Notes under the pieces: model-generated
Database searches by the model: none
What the model saw: the letters and a program-made list of their open reading frames with translations, nothing else
Told to the model about the DNA's origin: nothing
Shown here: positions 7,669 through 16,273 of the stretch, piece after piece
Numbering within the stretch: position 1 is the stretch's first letter
How the letters are laid out: each line of letters opens with the position of its first letter
Program-made: the position numbers and the translations under genes
Assembly (NCBI GenBank): GCA_027067775.1
Contig: JAMOVK010000087.1
Coordinates: forward strand, 1-36,562
DNA: 36,562 nt
Source of the DNA: Deltaproteobacteria bacterium
GTDB lineage: Bacteria > Desulfobacterota > Dissulfuribacteria > Dissulfuribacterales > QOAL01
Direction: 5' to 3'

Positions 7669-8457
7669 ATGTCCCAAGGACCAGAATCATATCTTGACGA
7701 TTCCAGACAGCTTACAGACGAAAGCACCTTTTGCTTTTCATGCACACCTGAGAAAAAGTGTTTTACCAGGTGTTGCTATGACATCAATCTAGTACTAATG
7801 CCCTATGACATACTCATGCTCAAGAACAAGCTCAACATGAGTTCGGGTGACTTTTTAAAAAAGTACACCTCGGTACATGTTGGCTTTGGCTCTGGACTGC
7901 CTGTGATTGTCTTAAAGATGGAAGGCCCCTATCTTAGATGCCCGTTTCTGGAAGAAGGCAAGGGATGCACTGTTTATGACTCAAGACCTGGGGCATGCCG
8001 GACCTATCCACTTGCCAGGATGGCAAAACGTAGCAAGGACACGGACGAGGTAGAAGAATTTTACTACATTGTCAGGGAACCAGACTGTCACGGATTCAAA
8101 GACTGTAAAGAATGGACAGTGAGGGAATGGAAGGAGAACGAAGGAATTGAAGAGTACAACAAAATGAACGACATATTCGGAGAACTGCTCCAGGCCAAAA
8201 CCGAATCTGGCATAGAGCATCTAAACGCTGACCAGATAGACATTTTCTACATGGGCTGTTATGACATAGACTCGTTCAGGCAACACTTCTTGGAAGGTCC
8301 AAACCTGGACAGGTATATGGAAGACCCTCAGGTAATAGAACTAATTTCAAAAGATGAAAAGGAGCTGTTGAAGTATGGGATGCGCTGGGTCAAGAGAAAA
8401 ATATTTGAAAAGGGATGCGTTGCATGCGCAGGTGCCTGTGGAACAGAAAACAAGTAA
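7669..8457 (+). CDS. YkgJ-type cysteine-cluster (CxxCC) protein
   Basis: The 262-residue protein belongs to the zinc/iron-chelating YkgJ-like family. The N-terminal cluster has Cys22, Cys25, Cys31, Cys35 and Cys36 (FCFSC ... CFTRCC), and the second half of the motif is CPFLEEGKGCTVYDSRPGACRTYPL near 87-115, the typical CPxL...C.iY..RP..CR.yP pattern. A longer C-terminal extension ends in another Cys cluster (KGCVACAGACG). The family is thought to bind a metal or Fe-S cluster; the reaction is unknown. AAGGAG about 10 nt upstream supports the ATG. Its 3' end overlaps the next small gene by 20 nt. Confidence 0.85.
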   Translation: MSQGPESYLDDSRQLTDESTFCFSCTPEKKCFTRCCYDINLVLMPYDILMLKNKLNMSSGDFLKKYTSVHVGFGSGLPVIVLKMEGPYLRCPFLEEGKGCTVYDSRPGACRTYPLARMAKRSKDTDEVEEFYYIVREPDCHGFKDCKEWTVREWKENEGIEEYNKMNDIFGELLQAKTESGIEHLNADQIDIFYMGCYDIDSFRQHFLEGPNLDRYMEDPQVIELISKDEKELLKYGMRWVKRKIFEKGCVACAGACGTENK

Positions 8458-8617
8458 AGAGCTGGTTTCAAGGTTGAAGAAGTTCTTGAAACACCCCCTT
8501 ACTGTTGCTGGCGCCCTGCTTCTTGCCAGGTTTGGGATTGATCTTTATACGCAACGCAAACTCGACAGTGTGAACAAGAAGAAAAGGCAAACAGAGGAGG
8601 AAAACCATGTCTCTTAA
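8438..8617 (+). CDS. Small membrane-associated protein, unknown
   Basis: This 59-residue frame, starting at GTG 8438, has a basic first third (ELVSRLKKFLKH), one short hydrophobic segment (PLTVAGALLLARFGIDLY) and a very charged tail (KKKRQTEEENHVS). A longer version starting at 8375 would overlap the CxxCC gene by 83 bp, so the short start is preferred. Neither start has a strong ribosome binding site. It overlaps both neighbours (20 nt before, 11 nt after), which fits translational coupling and argues for a real gene rather than a chance frame. No known domain is recognised. Confidence 0.5.
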   Translation: MEQKTSKELVSRLKKFLKHPLTVAGALLLARFGIDLYTQRKLDSVNKKKRQTEEENHVS

Positions 8618-8855
8618 GGCGTACATTCTGATAAATACCCAGATAGGAAAAACGGCAGAGGTTATAAAGCAGCTAAAGGAGATGGAAGAAATCAAACACC
8701 TTGATGTCATAATGGGGCCTTATGACATTATTGCTCAGGTAGAAACAGACTCCCATGACTCCCTGTCACACATTGTAATGCAGAGGCTTCAGGCCATAGA
8801 TGCAATAAAACATACCATGACGTGCACAGTGGTAAATCTGGACCAGACAGGTTAA
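8607..8855 (+). CDS. Stand-alone Lrp/AsnC ligand-binding (RAM) domain protein
   Basis: The 82-residue product is only the effector-binding RAM domain of Lrp/AsnC regulators, without the DNA-binding helix-turn-helix. It shows the beta-alpha-beta-beta-alpha-beta pattern: AYILINTQIGKTAEVIKQLKEM, then HLDVIMGPYDIIAQVETD with the conserved GpYDi motif, then a helix (LSHIVMQRLQAIDAI) and a last strand TMTCTVVNL. Such stand-alone proteins assemble into rings and are thought to sense small molecules such as amino acids. GAGGAGG about 8 nt upstream supports the ATG. It ends the plus-strand gene run; the convergent flagellar operon ends 35 bp later with no clear hairpin terminator between them. Confidence 0.85.
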   Translation: MSLKAYILINTQIGKTAEVIKQLKEMEEIKHLDVIMGPYDIIAQVETDSHDSLSHIVMQRLQAIDAIKHTMTCTVVNLDQTG

Positions 8856-8890
8856 GAAGTTGTTCCTGTGCAGATAGTATCGGGCCGATG

Positions 8891-9286
8891 TCAAACAGAT
8901 ACGCTTTTTATTGATATGATAAGCTCAACTTCTCCTGTTGTCAGACCTGTTGACTCGGCTATCTCGGCAATATCCACACCCTTATCATACAACAACAGCA
9001 CCTGTTCTTTGATATTGTTTTTCCCTTTGATGTTTACTGGATTTTTAGAGCTGTGATAACTCCTAAGATTATTCTCCAGGGCCTTTGCCAAACGGGCCTT
9101 TTCTTCAATTATGGCCTGCAGTCTATCAACCAGGGCCTGGCTCTCCCTTAGCTCGTTAATAAGACGTTCAAGCCTTTCCGGGCCTAGACCCTTTACCTTA
9201 AAAAAGAGCCAGACAATAAGAAAAAAGAGGACTACATCACAGCAGATTGAAACCGCTATCAATATCTCCATGGTTTCTGACTGCAT
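8891..9286 (-). CDS. DUF2802-type membrane protein, last gene of the flagellar operon
   Basis: The roughly 131-residue protein has an N-terminal membrane segment (EILIAVSICCDVVLFFLIVWLFF), a charged coiled coil (GPERLERLINELRESQALVDRLQAIIEEKARLAKALE) and a C-terminal helix-turn-helix-like motif (VLLLYDKGVDIAEIAESTGLTTGEVELIISI). This matches the DUF2802 pattern found near fliA and cheY in motile proteobacteria, where its role is unknown. The start is unclear: a TTG at 9292 overlaps the upstream stop (TTGA), ATG 9286 lies six bases on, and ATG 9268 is directly before the membrane helix; none has a good ribosome binding site. Position after the acidic FliL-like gene and the small basic gene suggests a flagellar job. 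Confidence 0.7.
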   Translation of the reverse strand: MQSETMEILIAVSICCDVVLFFLIVWLFFKVKGLGPERLERLINELRESQALVDRLQAIIEEKARLAKALENNLRSYHSSKNPVNIKGKNNIKEQVLLLYDKGVDIAEIAESTGLTTGEVELIISIKSVSV

Positions 9287-9288
9287 AT

Positions 9289-9579
9289 TCAAACTCGTAT
9301 GTCTATGTGCCGTACTGACTCGTTGTTGTCTTTTTGGGAGACTTTTTTCCCGGGTTTGGGAGGACCCTGTGGGTCGTCATGCCCTTTTGCAAGAACCGAT
9401 ACCTTGTCTTTTACAAGCAGGGGCCTGTCTTCCAGGCCATCCCTGTCTTGGTCTCCTTTGCCTTTTCCCTGTTTCTTTCCTCCTCTTCTTCTGCGCTCCT
9501 GCCTTATATTTGATGGATGGGGTCTGACCGGTGCTATCTGATTCAGGGGAGAAATATCCTTAACAAAATCCTCAGCCAT
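9289..9579 (-). CDS. Small basic Lys/Arg/Pro-rich protein in the flagellar operon
   Basis: The 96-residue product is highly charged and probably disordered: it contains RQERRRRGGKKQGKGKGDQD and PQGPPKPGKKVSQKD, with no hydrophobic segment and no recognisable domain. GAGG lies about 8 nt before the ATG. The gene fits tightly between the acidic FliL-like gene (whose stop is 4 bp upstream) and the DUF2802 gene, which supports it being translated. Small basic proteins at this place in flagellar operons of this lineage are uncharacterised; its high positive charge next to a very acidic partner (9584-10726) is suggestive only. Confidence 0.6.
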   Translation of the reverse strand: MAEDFVKDISPLNQIAPVRPHPSNIRQERRRRGGKKQGKGKGDQDRDGLEDRPLLVKDKVSVLAKGHDDPQGPPKPGKKVSQKDNNESVRHIDIRV

Positions 9580-9583
9580 CCTT

Positions 9584-10726
9584 TTACCTCAACAGATAGC
9601 CCATGAGTCTTATGTCTTCAATCTTTAGTGGAGAAAATTCCCGGTTAAGCCGGCTAAGAAGAGGGGCCCTGTAACGGCTGAGTATATCTCCCTGGATACC
9701 TCTCGAGATATCCAGCCCCTTGAGTTCCTGATAGATGATGTCTCTAAGCCAGGCCTGACGCCTCAAAAGCTCCTGTTTGGTTGTTGCATCTGGCACAATG
9801 AGTTCTACCTGGAGCTTGAAAAAGACAAGTTCGCCGCCGCTTTTGCCTGGAATGATAAATGGCGCCAGATCAATGGCCTCCTGCTGAGATACTGTCCCTG
9901 TAACTGGCTGTTGACTCTGGGCCTGTATGTTGCTCCTGTTAATGTTACCCCTGGCAGATGCCTTGGGTTTTATAACGTTATCAGAAGCAGTCACCTGCTG
10001 TTCAGTCACAGACGGAGAATTCCAAAGAAACCAAATGGCAATTACTGCAAGGATGGTCAAGATGGAAGACAGGCCCGTTATCAGCCATGGAAGCAAAGCT
10101 GAAATCAGACCTACACTAGCGCCCTGGCCACCGGTCTCATCTTGCTGTTGGCTCGAAGGAACAGACTGGTCCTGTTCTTGACCTGAATCAGACCCATCCT
10201 GGACATCTCTAGATTCTTGAGCCTCTACGCTCGAATCATCAGCGGCCCGTTCCTCACCCTCCACCTTGTCTTTATCCTGTTGGTCCTGCTGTTCTTTTTC
10301 TTCTTCTTCACTTATCTCGCTTAACAGCTCTTCCTCAAACAATGGGATTTCTTCTGCTTCTCCTTCATCCCAAAGCTCATCATCTTCTATGTTTATGCCT
10401 ATCTCATCATCGCTGCCATCTTGGACAGAATCTTGATCTGTTTTGCCCACTTTTTCAGCACTATCCACACCCTTCTGTGAAGAGACAGTCTCGGACACGT
10501 CCTCTGCAACAGATGCGGAATCGTCAGCCGTTTCTGAAAGAACATCCATTGAAGCAGTATCAACAGGTGCTTCCACATTGAGATCCACTTCCTCGTCAGC
10601 GATCCCGTCTTTATCCAGGCTTACCTGATCTTCCTTTACCGAACCGTTAACTTCTTCCATCTGGCGACTAAGTTCCCCTAATTTTTCATGTATATCAATG
10701 TATGTCTCAGTAAGCGGCTGCCCCAT
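9584..10726 (-). CDS. FliL-like membrane protein with long acidic N-terminal region
   Basis: The 380-residue protein has three parts. Residues 1-200 are a low-complexity acidic region with very many Asp, Glu, Ser and Gln. Residues about 206-236 (LISALLPWLITGLSSILTILAVIAIWFLW) are one membrane helix. The C-terminal 90 residues (VFFKLQVELIVPDATTKQELLRRQ ... LLSRLNREFSPLKIEDIRLMGYLLR) resemble the FliL periplasmic domain, with an IPG segment just before. With the acidic half in the cytoplasm it would be a second, enlarged FliL-like stator-ring protein beside the true FliL at 21186. It starts 12 bp after cheY with a weak ribosome binding site. The FliL-like call rests on pattern and context. Confidence 0.65.
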   Translation of the reverse strand: MGQPLTETYIDIHEKLGELSRQMEEVNGSVKEDQVSLDKDGIADEEVDLNVEAPVDTASMDVLSETADDSASVAEDVSETVSSQKGVDSAEKVGKTDQDSVQDGSDDEIGINIEDDELWDEGEAEEIPLFEEELLSEISEEEEKEQQDQQDKDKVEGEERAADDSSVEAQESRDVQDGSDSGQEQDQSVPSSQQQDETGGQGASVGLISALLPWLITGLSSILTILAVIAIWFLWNSPSVTEQQVTASDNVIKPKASARGNINRSNIQAQSQQPVTGTVSQQEAIDLAPFIIPGKSGGELVFFKLQVELIVPDATTKQELLRRQAWLRDIIYQELKGLDISRGIQGDILSRYRAPLLSRLNREFSPLKIEDIRLMGYLLR

Positions 10727-10738
10727 ATAAAGAATCTA

Positions 10739-11119
10739 TCATGCAAATATCTTTTCTATCTTTTCGCCAAGGGTTTCTGGAGTAAAAGGTTTGACTATGT
10801 AGTTGCTTACCTTTGCCTTTACTGCCTCTATGATATTTTCTTTTTGCGCTTCAGCAGTGACCATGAGAAAGGGAATGTCTTTGAGTTTCTCATCGGCTCT
10901 CACCTTTTTAAGAAGCTCAATGCCTGGCATCTTGGGCATATTCCAGTCTGAAACAATAAAGTCCACCTGCTCTTTTTGCAAAATCTCCCAAGCCACAGAA
11001 CCATCGTCTGCCTCAATAAAATTCTTGAAACCAAGCTGGGTAAGGATATTTTTAACTATCCTGCGCATCGTGGCAAAATCATCCACTATCAATATCTTCA
11101 TATCGTGATTTATGGCCAT
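10739..11119 (-). CDS. cheY: Chemotaxis response regulator CheY
   Basis: The 126-residue protein is a single receiver domain. The acidic pair is Asp13-Asp14, the phosphorylated residue is Asp58 (FIVSDWNMP), Thr88 is the switch residue and Lys110 (NYIVKPF) completes the site. The DWNMPxMxG segment and the match to CheY throughout make this chemotaxis CheY rather than an unrelated regulator. Phosphorylated CheY binds the FliM N-terminus to change motor rotation; here FliM and FliN both carry candidate docking motifs. AGGAGG lies 11 nt before the ATG. It follows fliA after a 78-bp gap with no clear promoter. Confidence 0.93.
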   Translation of the reverse strand: MAINHDMKILIVDDFATMRRIVKNILTQLGFKNFIEADDGSVAWEILQKEQVDFIVSDWNMPKMPGIELLKKVRADEKLKDIPFLMVTAEAQKENIIEAVKAKVSNYIVKPFTPETLGEKIEKIFA

Positions 11120-11197
11120 TTAGAACATTCCTCCTGACTCACTTTGGATTTTAGTTATTCATCGAACTTTTTACCGATATTCATAAATGAGCCGCTA

Positions 11198-12016
11198 TCA
11201 AAAGATCTCCTTTATCTGTGATAACTCGTTTTTATCAAACACCTCTGCAAGTTTTGTTCTGATGGTCATGACGGCCTTGGTATGCATCTGCGATATCCGG
11301 CTTTCTGTATAACCCATGATCTCTCCTATCTCCTTCATTGTCAGATCTTCAAAATAGTAAAGGGATACCACCAGTTTTTCCTTTTCTGGAAGTGCCTTGA
11401 TACAGTTTATTACGATCTCCTTTATCTCAAGCATGTTGAGCCTTTCAAAGGGATCGCTCTGATTGTCATCAGCAATCAAGTCAAAAAGATCTTCATCAGT
11501 GGCATCCGGCATCCGGCGCCTGATTGCATCTATGTCCAGAAAGGTTACGCCTCTGGTTTTGTCCAGAAGTTTATAGTATTCTTCCAAACTGATGCCCATT
11601 TCCTTGGCGATTTCTTCATCTTCAGGCATCCTTTCCAAACGCTTTTCCAACCTCTCTATGACCTGTTCTAATTCTGTTGCCTTTTTTCGCACGGAACGAG
11701 GCACCCAGTCCAGGTGTCTTAATTCGTCCAGCATTGCCCCTCTGATACGGAACTCTGCATAGGTCTTGAACTTGATCTTTTTGGATGGATCAAATTTTTC
11801 AATGGCATCAATAAGCCCTATTACCCCAGGCCCTATCAGATCTTCAGGCAGGATATGGGGAGGTAGCCTTCCCGCAAGCCTGTTTGCAACATAGTTAACC
11901 AAGGGGGAATATTTTATAATCAACTCTTCACGTTTTTTAGGAGTCAGACTGCGTCCCTGTCCGAAAAACTCCTCTGTATAGTCCTTCAATTTGGGGGCTG
12001 CACTTGTTCTTGCCAT
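11198..12016 (-). CDS. fliA: Flagellar sigma factor FliA (sigma28)
   Basis: FliA directs RNA polymerase to late flagellar and chemotaxis promoters. The 272-residue product has sigma70-family region 2 (YSPLVNYVANRLAGRLPPHILPEDLIGPGVIGLIDAIEKFDP and FKTYAEFRIRGAMLDELRHLDWVPRS), region 3 (LEKRLERMPEDEEIAKEMGIS) and region 4 with the helix-turn-helix (LYYFEDLTMKEIGEIMGYTESRISQMHTKAV), all typical of FliA/WhiG. The ATG at 12016 is chosen over a TTG at 12043, because GAGG lies 8 nt before it and the flhG stop ends 2 bp upstream. No FlgM anti-sigma gene is in the window. Confidence 0.95.
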   Translation of the reverse strand: MARTSAAPKLKDYTEEFFGQGRSLTPKKREELIIKYSPLVNYVANRLAGRLPPHILPEDLIGPGVIGLIDAIEKFDPSKKIKFKTYAEFRIRGAMLDELRHLDWVPRSVRKKATELEQVIERLEKRLERMPEDEEIAKEMGISLEEYYKLLDKTRGVTFLDIDAIRRRMPDATDEDLFDLIADDNQSDPFERLNMLEIKEIVINCIKALPEKEKLVVSLYYFEDLTMKEIGEIMGYTESRISQMHTKAVMTIRTKLAEVFDKNELSQIKEIF

Positions 12017-12018
12017 AA

Positions 12019-12915
12019 TTATAGCCTCAACAGATTTTTCCAAAAAAATTTTATGTTTCCATCATTGCCACTCACATCAAGGTTTAGGATGTTTTCCGCA
12101 AGCTGCCTAAAACCCTGGCATGCCCTGCTTTGTGGAAACAGCTCCAAAGCAGGTTTCTGCTGCCTTACAGATTTTGGGATAGACGTATCCTTTGGTATGT
12201 GACCAAGGAAATGAAAAGACAGAAAACCAAGAAACCTGTCAGCAACCGCAGTTAACTGCCTGAATATCTTGTACGCCTCCTGGCGACTGTTTGTCCAGTT
12301 GACCACAATGGAAAATTCCTTAATCAGATATCTCTTTGACAAAACCTTGATAAGGGCATAGGCATCAGTGATTGATGTTGGCTCCGGTGTCAAAATTATT
12401 ACTCTGGCCTGGGCCGCCATGTTAAAATACATGACGGTGTCAGAAATCCCAGCAGCATTGTCTATAAGCATTATATCTACTGGTTCTTCCAGACAATCGA
12501 ACTCGTTAAGCAAAAAGAGTTTCTCGCTCTCGCTCAGATGGCAAAGCTCCTGAATGCCAGAGCTGGCCGGAAGGAGCTTGATACCGCCTGGTCCCTGCAT
12601 TATTACATCAGAAAGGGAACGTTCACCTGAAAAAACGTGCTGAATAGAATACTTTGGCGTAATCCCAAGCATTACGTCGATATTCGCAAGACCAAGGTCT
12701 GCATCTAGGACCAGAACCTTTTTCCCTATCTGTGCCATGGCGATGCCAAGATTCGTCACAATGCTTGTCTTTCCCACTCCACCCTTGCCGCTACTAAAAC
12801 ATAAGACCCTGGGATGGCTGGATGAATTCATGCTCTGTTTTTCCTGCCCGTCTACAGCTGCTCCATCAAAGGAACAGTAGGCTTTCCATTGCTTGAGTGT
12901 AGCAGCTTGATTCAT
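12019..12915 (-). CDS. flhG: MinD-like ATPase FlhG (FleN/YlxH)
   Basis: FlhG limits flagellar number and placement, acting with FlhF. The 298-residue protein has the deviant Walker A motif KGGVGKT (44-50), a switch region VLDADLGLANIDVMLG and DIMLIDNAAGISD. The N-terminus MNQAATLKQ fits the DQAxxLR activator helix that stimulates the FlhF GTPase, though the first residue is Asn and the last Lys; this supports the ATG at 12915, which overlaps the flhF stop (ATGA), over the internal Met29. The C-terminal region ends FFWKNLLRL. It is located between flhF and fliA, the usual order. Confidence 0.93.
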   Translation of the reverse strand: MNQAATLKQWKAYCSFDGAAVDGQEKQSMNSSSHPRVLCFSSGKGGVGKTSIVTNLGIAMAQIGKKVLVLDADLGLANIDVMLGITPKYSIQHVFSGERSLSDVIMQGPGGIKLLPASSGIQELCHLSESEKLFLLNEFDCLEEPVDIMLIDNAAGISDTVMYFNMAAQARVIILTPEPTSITDAYALIKVLSKRYLIKEFSIVVNWTNSRQEAYKIFRQLTAVADRFLGFLSFHFLGHIPKDTSIPKSVRQQKPALELFPQSRACQGFRQLAENILNLDVSGNDGNIKFFWKNLLRL

Positions 12916-14141
12916 AAGGTCTCCGGCACCACTTTAGAATTGTCGTTGTCCAGATCTCTGGGCATACCCAGAAGCCTTTCAAGTCCCTTAAGTGGCTCAA
13001 GCGTGATGTGAGCGATCTCAGTTGGACTAGCGAACCTGATATCTTCAGGCACCCTCTGGCCATTTGTTACGTATGAAAGAGGAAGTTCAGCCTCTATTAT
13101 GGGAAACACGGATGAAGCCAGAGACCTTGTCTCATCTATCTTGGTAAGGCTCCAGCCTGCTAACGGATACTGTCTATAAAAACTAATTGCTCCCATAAGA
13201 TCCTCTCTCTTACTAGTTGCACTAAGCATTACCTGTGCCATAAGTCCCGGTACAGAGTCAAAGAGACGGTGCAACTCTGTCTTGTGAGCAGAAGAGAAAG
13301 GATTTCGGCCAGTTGTATCTACAAAAATAAAATCCTTTTCTTTGTACTGTCCAAACAGCCTCAAAAGATCCTTGTTGGTTCTGGCAGTTTCCATGGGAAT
13401 GTCCATTAAATTGGCATACCTTCCAAGCTGTTCTTTGGCTCCCAGACGGTAGCCATCTACACAGATGAGCACCCCGTCCTTCTTGCATAGGAATTTCAGT
13501 CTTGCCGCAATTTTGGCAAGGGTAGTCGTTTTTCCGACACCCGTGGGCCCTACAAAAGCCCACCAGCATCTGCCCTTTGCATCTTCGGCCGTATCCCCCT
13601 TTTCTATTCCGGAGCGTATAAACCTTGAAAGCCTCCTGGTGATCTCCTCCCAGTCGCAGCTCTGTCTGGCATCCATATCTGACAGAACCTTTGCCACCAT
13701 CTCTTCGCTTCTTCTGTCAAGACCAAGACACGATGAAATCCCTTGGCACAATCCCGATCTTGAGGTGTCAGAATGGGCATTGTTGACAGCATTTTTGCCA
13801 TCTCTCGACCTGTTGATGGAAAGAGACTTTACAAAACCTGCTAGTTTTCTGATTTCTTCCTTTAACTGATCTATTTCCCTTAGCAGGATCTGGCTTGAAG
13901 TGTGTGATTTTGAATCCCTTTTTTCACCATGAAGACCAGCCTTAGCCGCCTTGATCCGAGGTTCTTCACTCTGTCTATCAACAGCAGCCACCACTTCTAC
14001 AAAATTTATGCTACGTCCTGAAACTCCATCTCTTACACAGCGATTCTTGGTACTCAGTATTATGGCCTCGTCACCAAGCTCTGCCTTTACCTTTTTAAGA
14101 ACCTGGGAAACATTCTTTGCGCTAAAACGTCTCAGCTGCAT
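12912..14141 (-). CDS. flhF: Flagellar SRP-type GTPase FlhF
   Basis: FlhF marks the site of flagellum assembly, usually a pole, through a GTPase of the signal-recognition-particle family. The 409-residue protein has the conserved N-terminal basic domain (MQLRRFSAKNVSQVLKKVKAELGDEAIILST), a variable linker (about 60-150), and the NG domain with P-loop GPTGVGKTTTLAKIAARL near residue 195, FIFVDTTGRNP (G3), and SLTKIDETRSLAS (G4). GGAGGG about 7 nt before the ATG is a good ribosome binding site. Presence of flhF and flhG together suggests polar flagellation. Confidence 0.95.
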   Translation of the reverse strand: MQLRRFSAKNVSQVLKKVKAELGDEAIILSTKNRCVRDGVSGRSINFVEVVAAVDRQSEEPRIKAAKAGLHGEKRDSKSHTSSQILLREIDQLKEEIRKLAGFVKSLSINRSRDGKNAVNNAHSDTSRSGLCQGISSCLGLDRRSEEMVAKVLSDMDARQSCDWEEITRRLSRFIRSGIEKGDTAEDAKGRCWWAFVGPTGVGKTTTLAKIAARLKFLCKKDGVLICVDGYRLGAKEQLGRYANLMDIPMETARTNKDLLRLFGQYKEKDFIFVDTTGRNPFSSAHKTELHRLFDSVPGLMAQVMLSATSKREDLMGAISFYRQYPLAGWSLTKIDETRSLASSVFPIIEAELPLSYVTNGQRVPEDIRFASPTEIAHITLEPLKGLERLLGMPRDLDNDNSKVVPETL

Positions 14142-14152
14142 GGAGCCCTCCT

Positions 14153-16255
14153 CTACTCAAGTGTTATGACACCCACCGATTCAAGACGTATGTTTCCAGG
14201 TATCTCAGAATGTGAGATGACATAGGCATCTGGAATAAAACGCTCTATCAGCCGCCTGAGATGTCTTCTGACTGTTGGATTTGTGAGAATGACGGGGGTA
14301 AGTCCTTGACTTTCTATCTCTTCGACTCCCTTTTTAACCGCATTGATAATCCGTTGGGCAGCCGCAGGATCCAGGGTGAGAAAAACCCCATGCTCTGTCT
14401 GCTGCAGGCTGTTTCTGATGGTTTCTTCAATCTGGGAGTCAAGGGTAAGCACCCTTAATGTCTCATCTTCGTCTACAAAAGGTTTGACTATGGCCCTGCC
14501 AAGCCGCTGCCTTACATATTCAGTCAGGATCTCTGGATCCTTTGTCATTTCTCCATAATCTGCCAGAGCCTCCGTTATGGTCAAAAGGTCGCGAATGGAT
14601 ATGTTTTCCCTTACAAGATTCTGAAGCACCTTCTGTATAATCCCAAGGCTCAGTACAGAGGTTACCTCTTCAACCGCCTTTGGGCTTGTCTTTGAAAGCG
14701 CGTCAAGAAGACGCTGCACCTCTTGCCTGCCAAGAAGATCAGCAGCATTCTTCTTTATGACCTCAGCAAGATGGGTTGCAATAACGGTTGAAAGATCCAC
14801 TACCGTGTAACCGGCAAGCTGGGCCTCTTCCTTCTGTTCCTCTGTTATCCAGACGGCAGGCAGGCCAAATGCAGGCTCAGTGGTTGGAATGCCGTCTATT
14901 TCCTTTCTGACGTCTCCGGGATTCATGGCAAGCAGATGACCTATCATCAGGTTGCCCTTTGCCACGTCAATACCTTTTATAAGAAATCTGTACTGGCCTG
15001 GCTGAAGCTGAAGGTTGTCCCTGACATGGAGAGGCGGCACGATTATTCCCATCTCCTGGGCAAACTGGCGTCTGATTGATTTTATCCTGTCAAGAAGATC
15101 ACCACCCTGCTCCTCATCAACCAAGGGGATAAGGCCATATCCCACCTCCAGTTCCAAGATGTCAAGCTGTAAGAGCCTTTCCACCTCTTCCGGTTCTGAG
15201 ACCTCTTCTTCAGGCCCGCCCTCTTCCTCTGCTACCTTGCCAGCGACCTCCTCTTCAACGCGACGGGCCTCTCTAAAGGCTGCATAGGCCAAAAAACCGA
15301 TCCCTGCTGACAGGGCCACAAAGGGTATGGTCGGCAGGCCTGGAATAAAACTGAACATGAACACGATTACCGAAGTAACGGCAAGGGCCTGGGGATGAGA
15401 GGAAAACTGTCTGATAAACTCCTTGCCCATGCTCGCCGTTGAAGCAGCACGGCTTACCAAGATGCCTGCCGCAGTTGATATAATCAGTGCCGGAATCTGG
15501 GACACCAGTCCGTCACCAATGGTCAAAAGGGTGTAACTCTGGGCAGCGCTGGAAACCGGCATTCCCTGCTGGAGAACCCCGATTACAAACCCCCCAATGA
15601 CATTTATAGCCATGATTATAAGCCCGGCAATGGCCTCACCCCTGACAAACTTGCTGGCTCCATCCATTGCCCCGTAAAACTCCGACTCTTTTGCGATCTC
15701 CTCCCTTCTGCGCTTGGCCTCGGCCTCGTCAATAAGGCCGGCGTTGAGATCCGCATCTATGGCCATCTGCTTTCCAGGCATGGCATCCAGGGTAAATCTG
15801 GCGGCAACCTCTGCAATCCTTCCTGCACCCTTGGTTATGACAACAAAGTTGATTATCACCAAGATGAAAAAGACTATGGCACCAACTACAAAGTTGCCTC
15901 CCACCACAAAGTGGCCAAATCCCATTATTATCTTTCCCGCTGCATCCACGCCTTCGTGGCCATGAAGGAGTATGAGTCTTGTTGAGGCAATGTTTAGAGA
16001 CAACCTGAAAAGCGTTGTTATAAGAAGCAAAGATGGAAATACAGGAAAGTCCAAGGGTTTGAGGATATATATGGACATGAGAAAAACCAGGAGCGAGATG
16101 GTAATATTAAGGGCCAGAAAGAGATCAAGCGCCGGGGCAGGAAGCGGCAGTATCATGAGGAGTAGGATTCCCACCACCCCTACCGCTGCAATCAGGTTGC
16201 TCTTATCCACCTCTATTTCTGTCCACAGATTCCTAACTGCATCTATGCTTGCCAC
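14153..16255 (-). CDS. flhA: Flagellar export gate protein FlhA
   Basis: The 700-residue protein is the normal FlhA length. Its N-terminal half contains about eight membrane helices, starting LIAAVGVVGILLLMILPLPA, with the conserved cytoplasmic loop ARFTLDAMPGKQMAIDADLNAGLI near 170-195. The soluble C-terminal half holds the chaperone and substrate docking domain (LQLDILELEVGYGLIPLVD, NPTVRRHLRRLIE). FlhA forms the nine-subunit ring of the type III export gate. The start is GTG with AGGAGG 7 nt upstream, which fixes it; the overlapping ATG is in another frame. A Glu-rich insert at about 330-350 joins the two halves. Confidence 0.97.
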   Translation of the reverse strand: MASIDAVRNLWTEIEVDKSNLIAAVGVVGILLLMILPLPAPALDLFLALNITISLLVFLMSIYILKPLDFPVFPSLLLITTLFRLSLNIASTRLILLHGHEGVDAAGKIIMGFGHFVVGGNFVVGAIVFFILVIINFVVITKGAGRIAEVAARFTLDAMPGKQMAIDADLNAGLIDEAEAKRRREEIAKESEFYGAMDGASKFVRGEAIAGLIIMAINVIGGFVIGVLQQGMPVSSAAQSYTLLTIGDGLVSQIPALIISTAAGILVSRAASTASMGKEFIRQFSSHPQALAVTSVIVFMFSFIPGLPTIPFVALSAGIGFLAYAAFREARRVEEEVAGKVAEEEGGPEEEVSEPEEVERLLQLDILELEVGYGLIPLVDEEQGGDLLDRIKSIRRQFAQEMGIIVPPLHVRDNLQLQPGQYRFLIKGIDVAKGNLMIGHLLAMNPGDVRKEIDGIPTTEPAFGLPAVWITEEQKEEAQLAGYTVVDLSTVIATHLAEVIKKNAADLLGRQEVQRLLDALSKTSPKAVEEVTSVLSLGIIQKVLQNLVRENISIRDLLTITEALADYGEMTKDPEILTEYVRQRLGRAIVKPFVDEDETLRVLTLDSQIEETIRNSLQQTEHGVFLTLDPAAAQRIINAVKKGVEEIESQGLTPVILTNPTVRRHLRRLIERFIPDAYVISHSEIPGNIRLESVGVITLE

Positions 16256-16273
16256 TTCATCTCCTCCTGATCC

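Noticed and set aside
9111-9541. Plus-strand frames opposite the small basic and DUF2802 genes
   Set aside because: Antisense frames without a ribosome binding site; Cys/Leu/Phe-rich products typical of shadow frames, while the minus-strand genes are in operon order.
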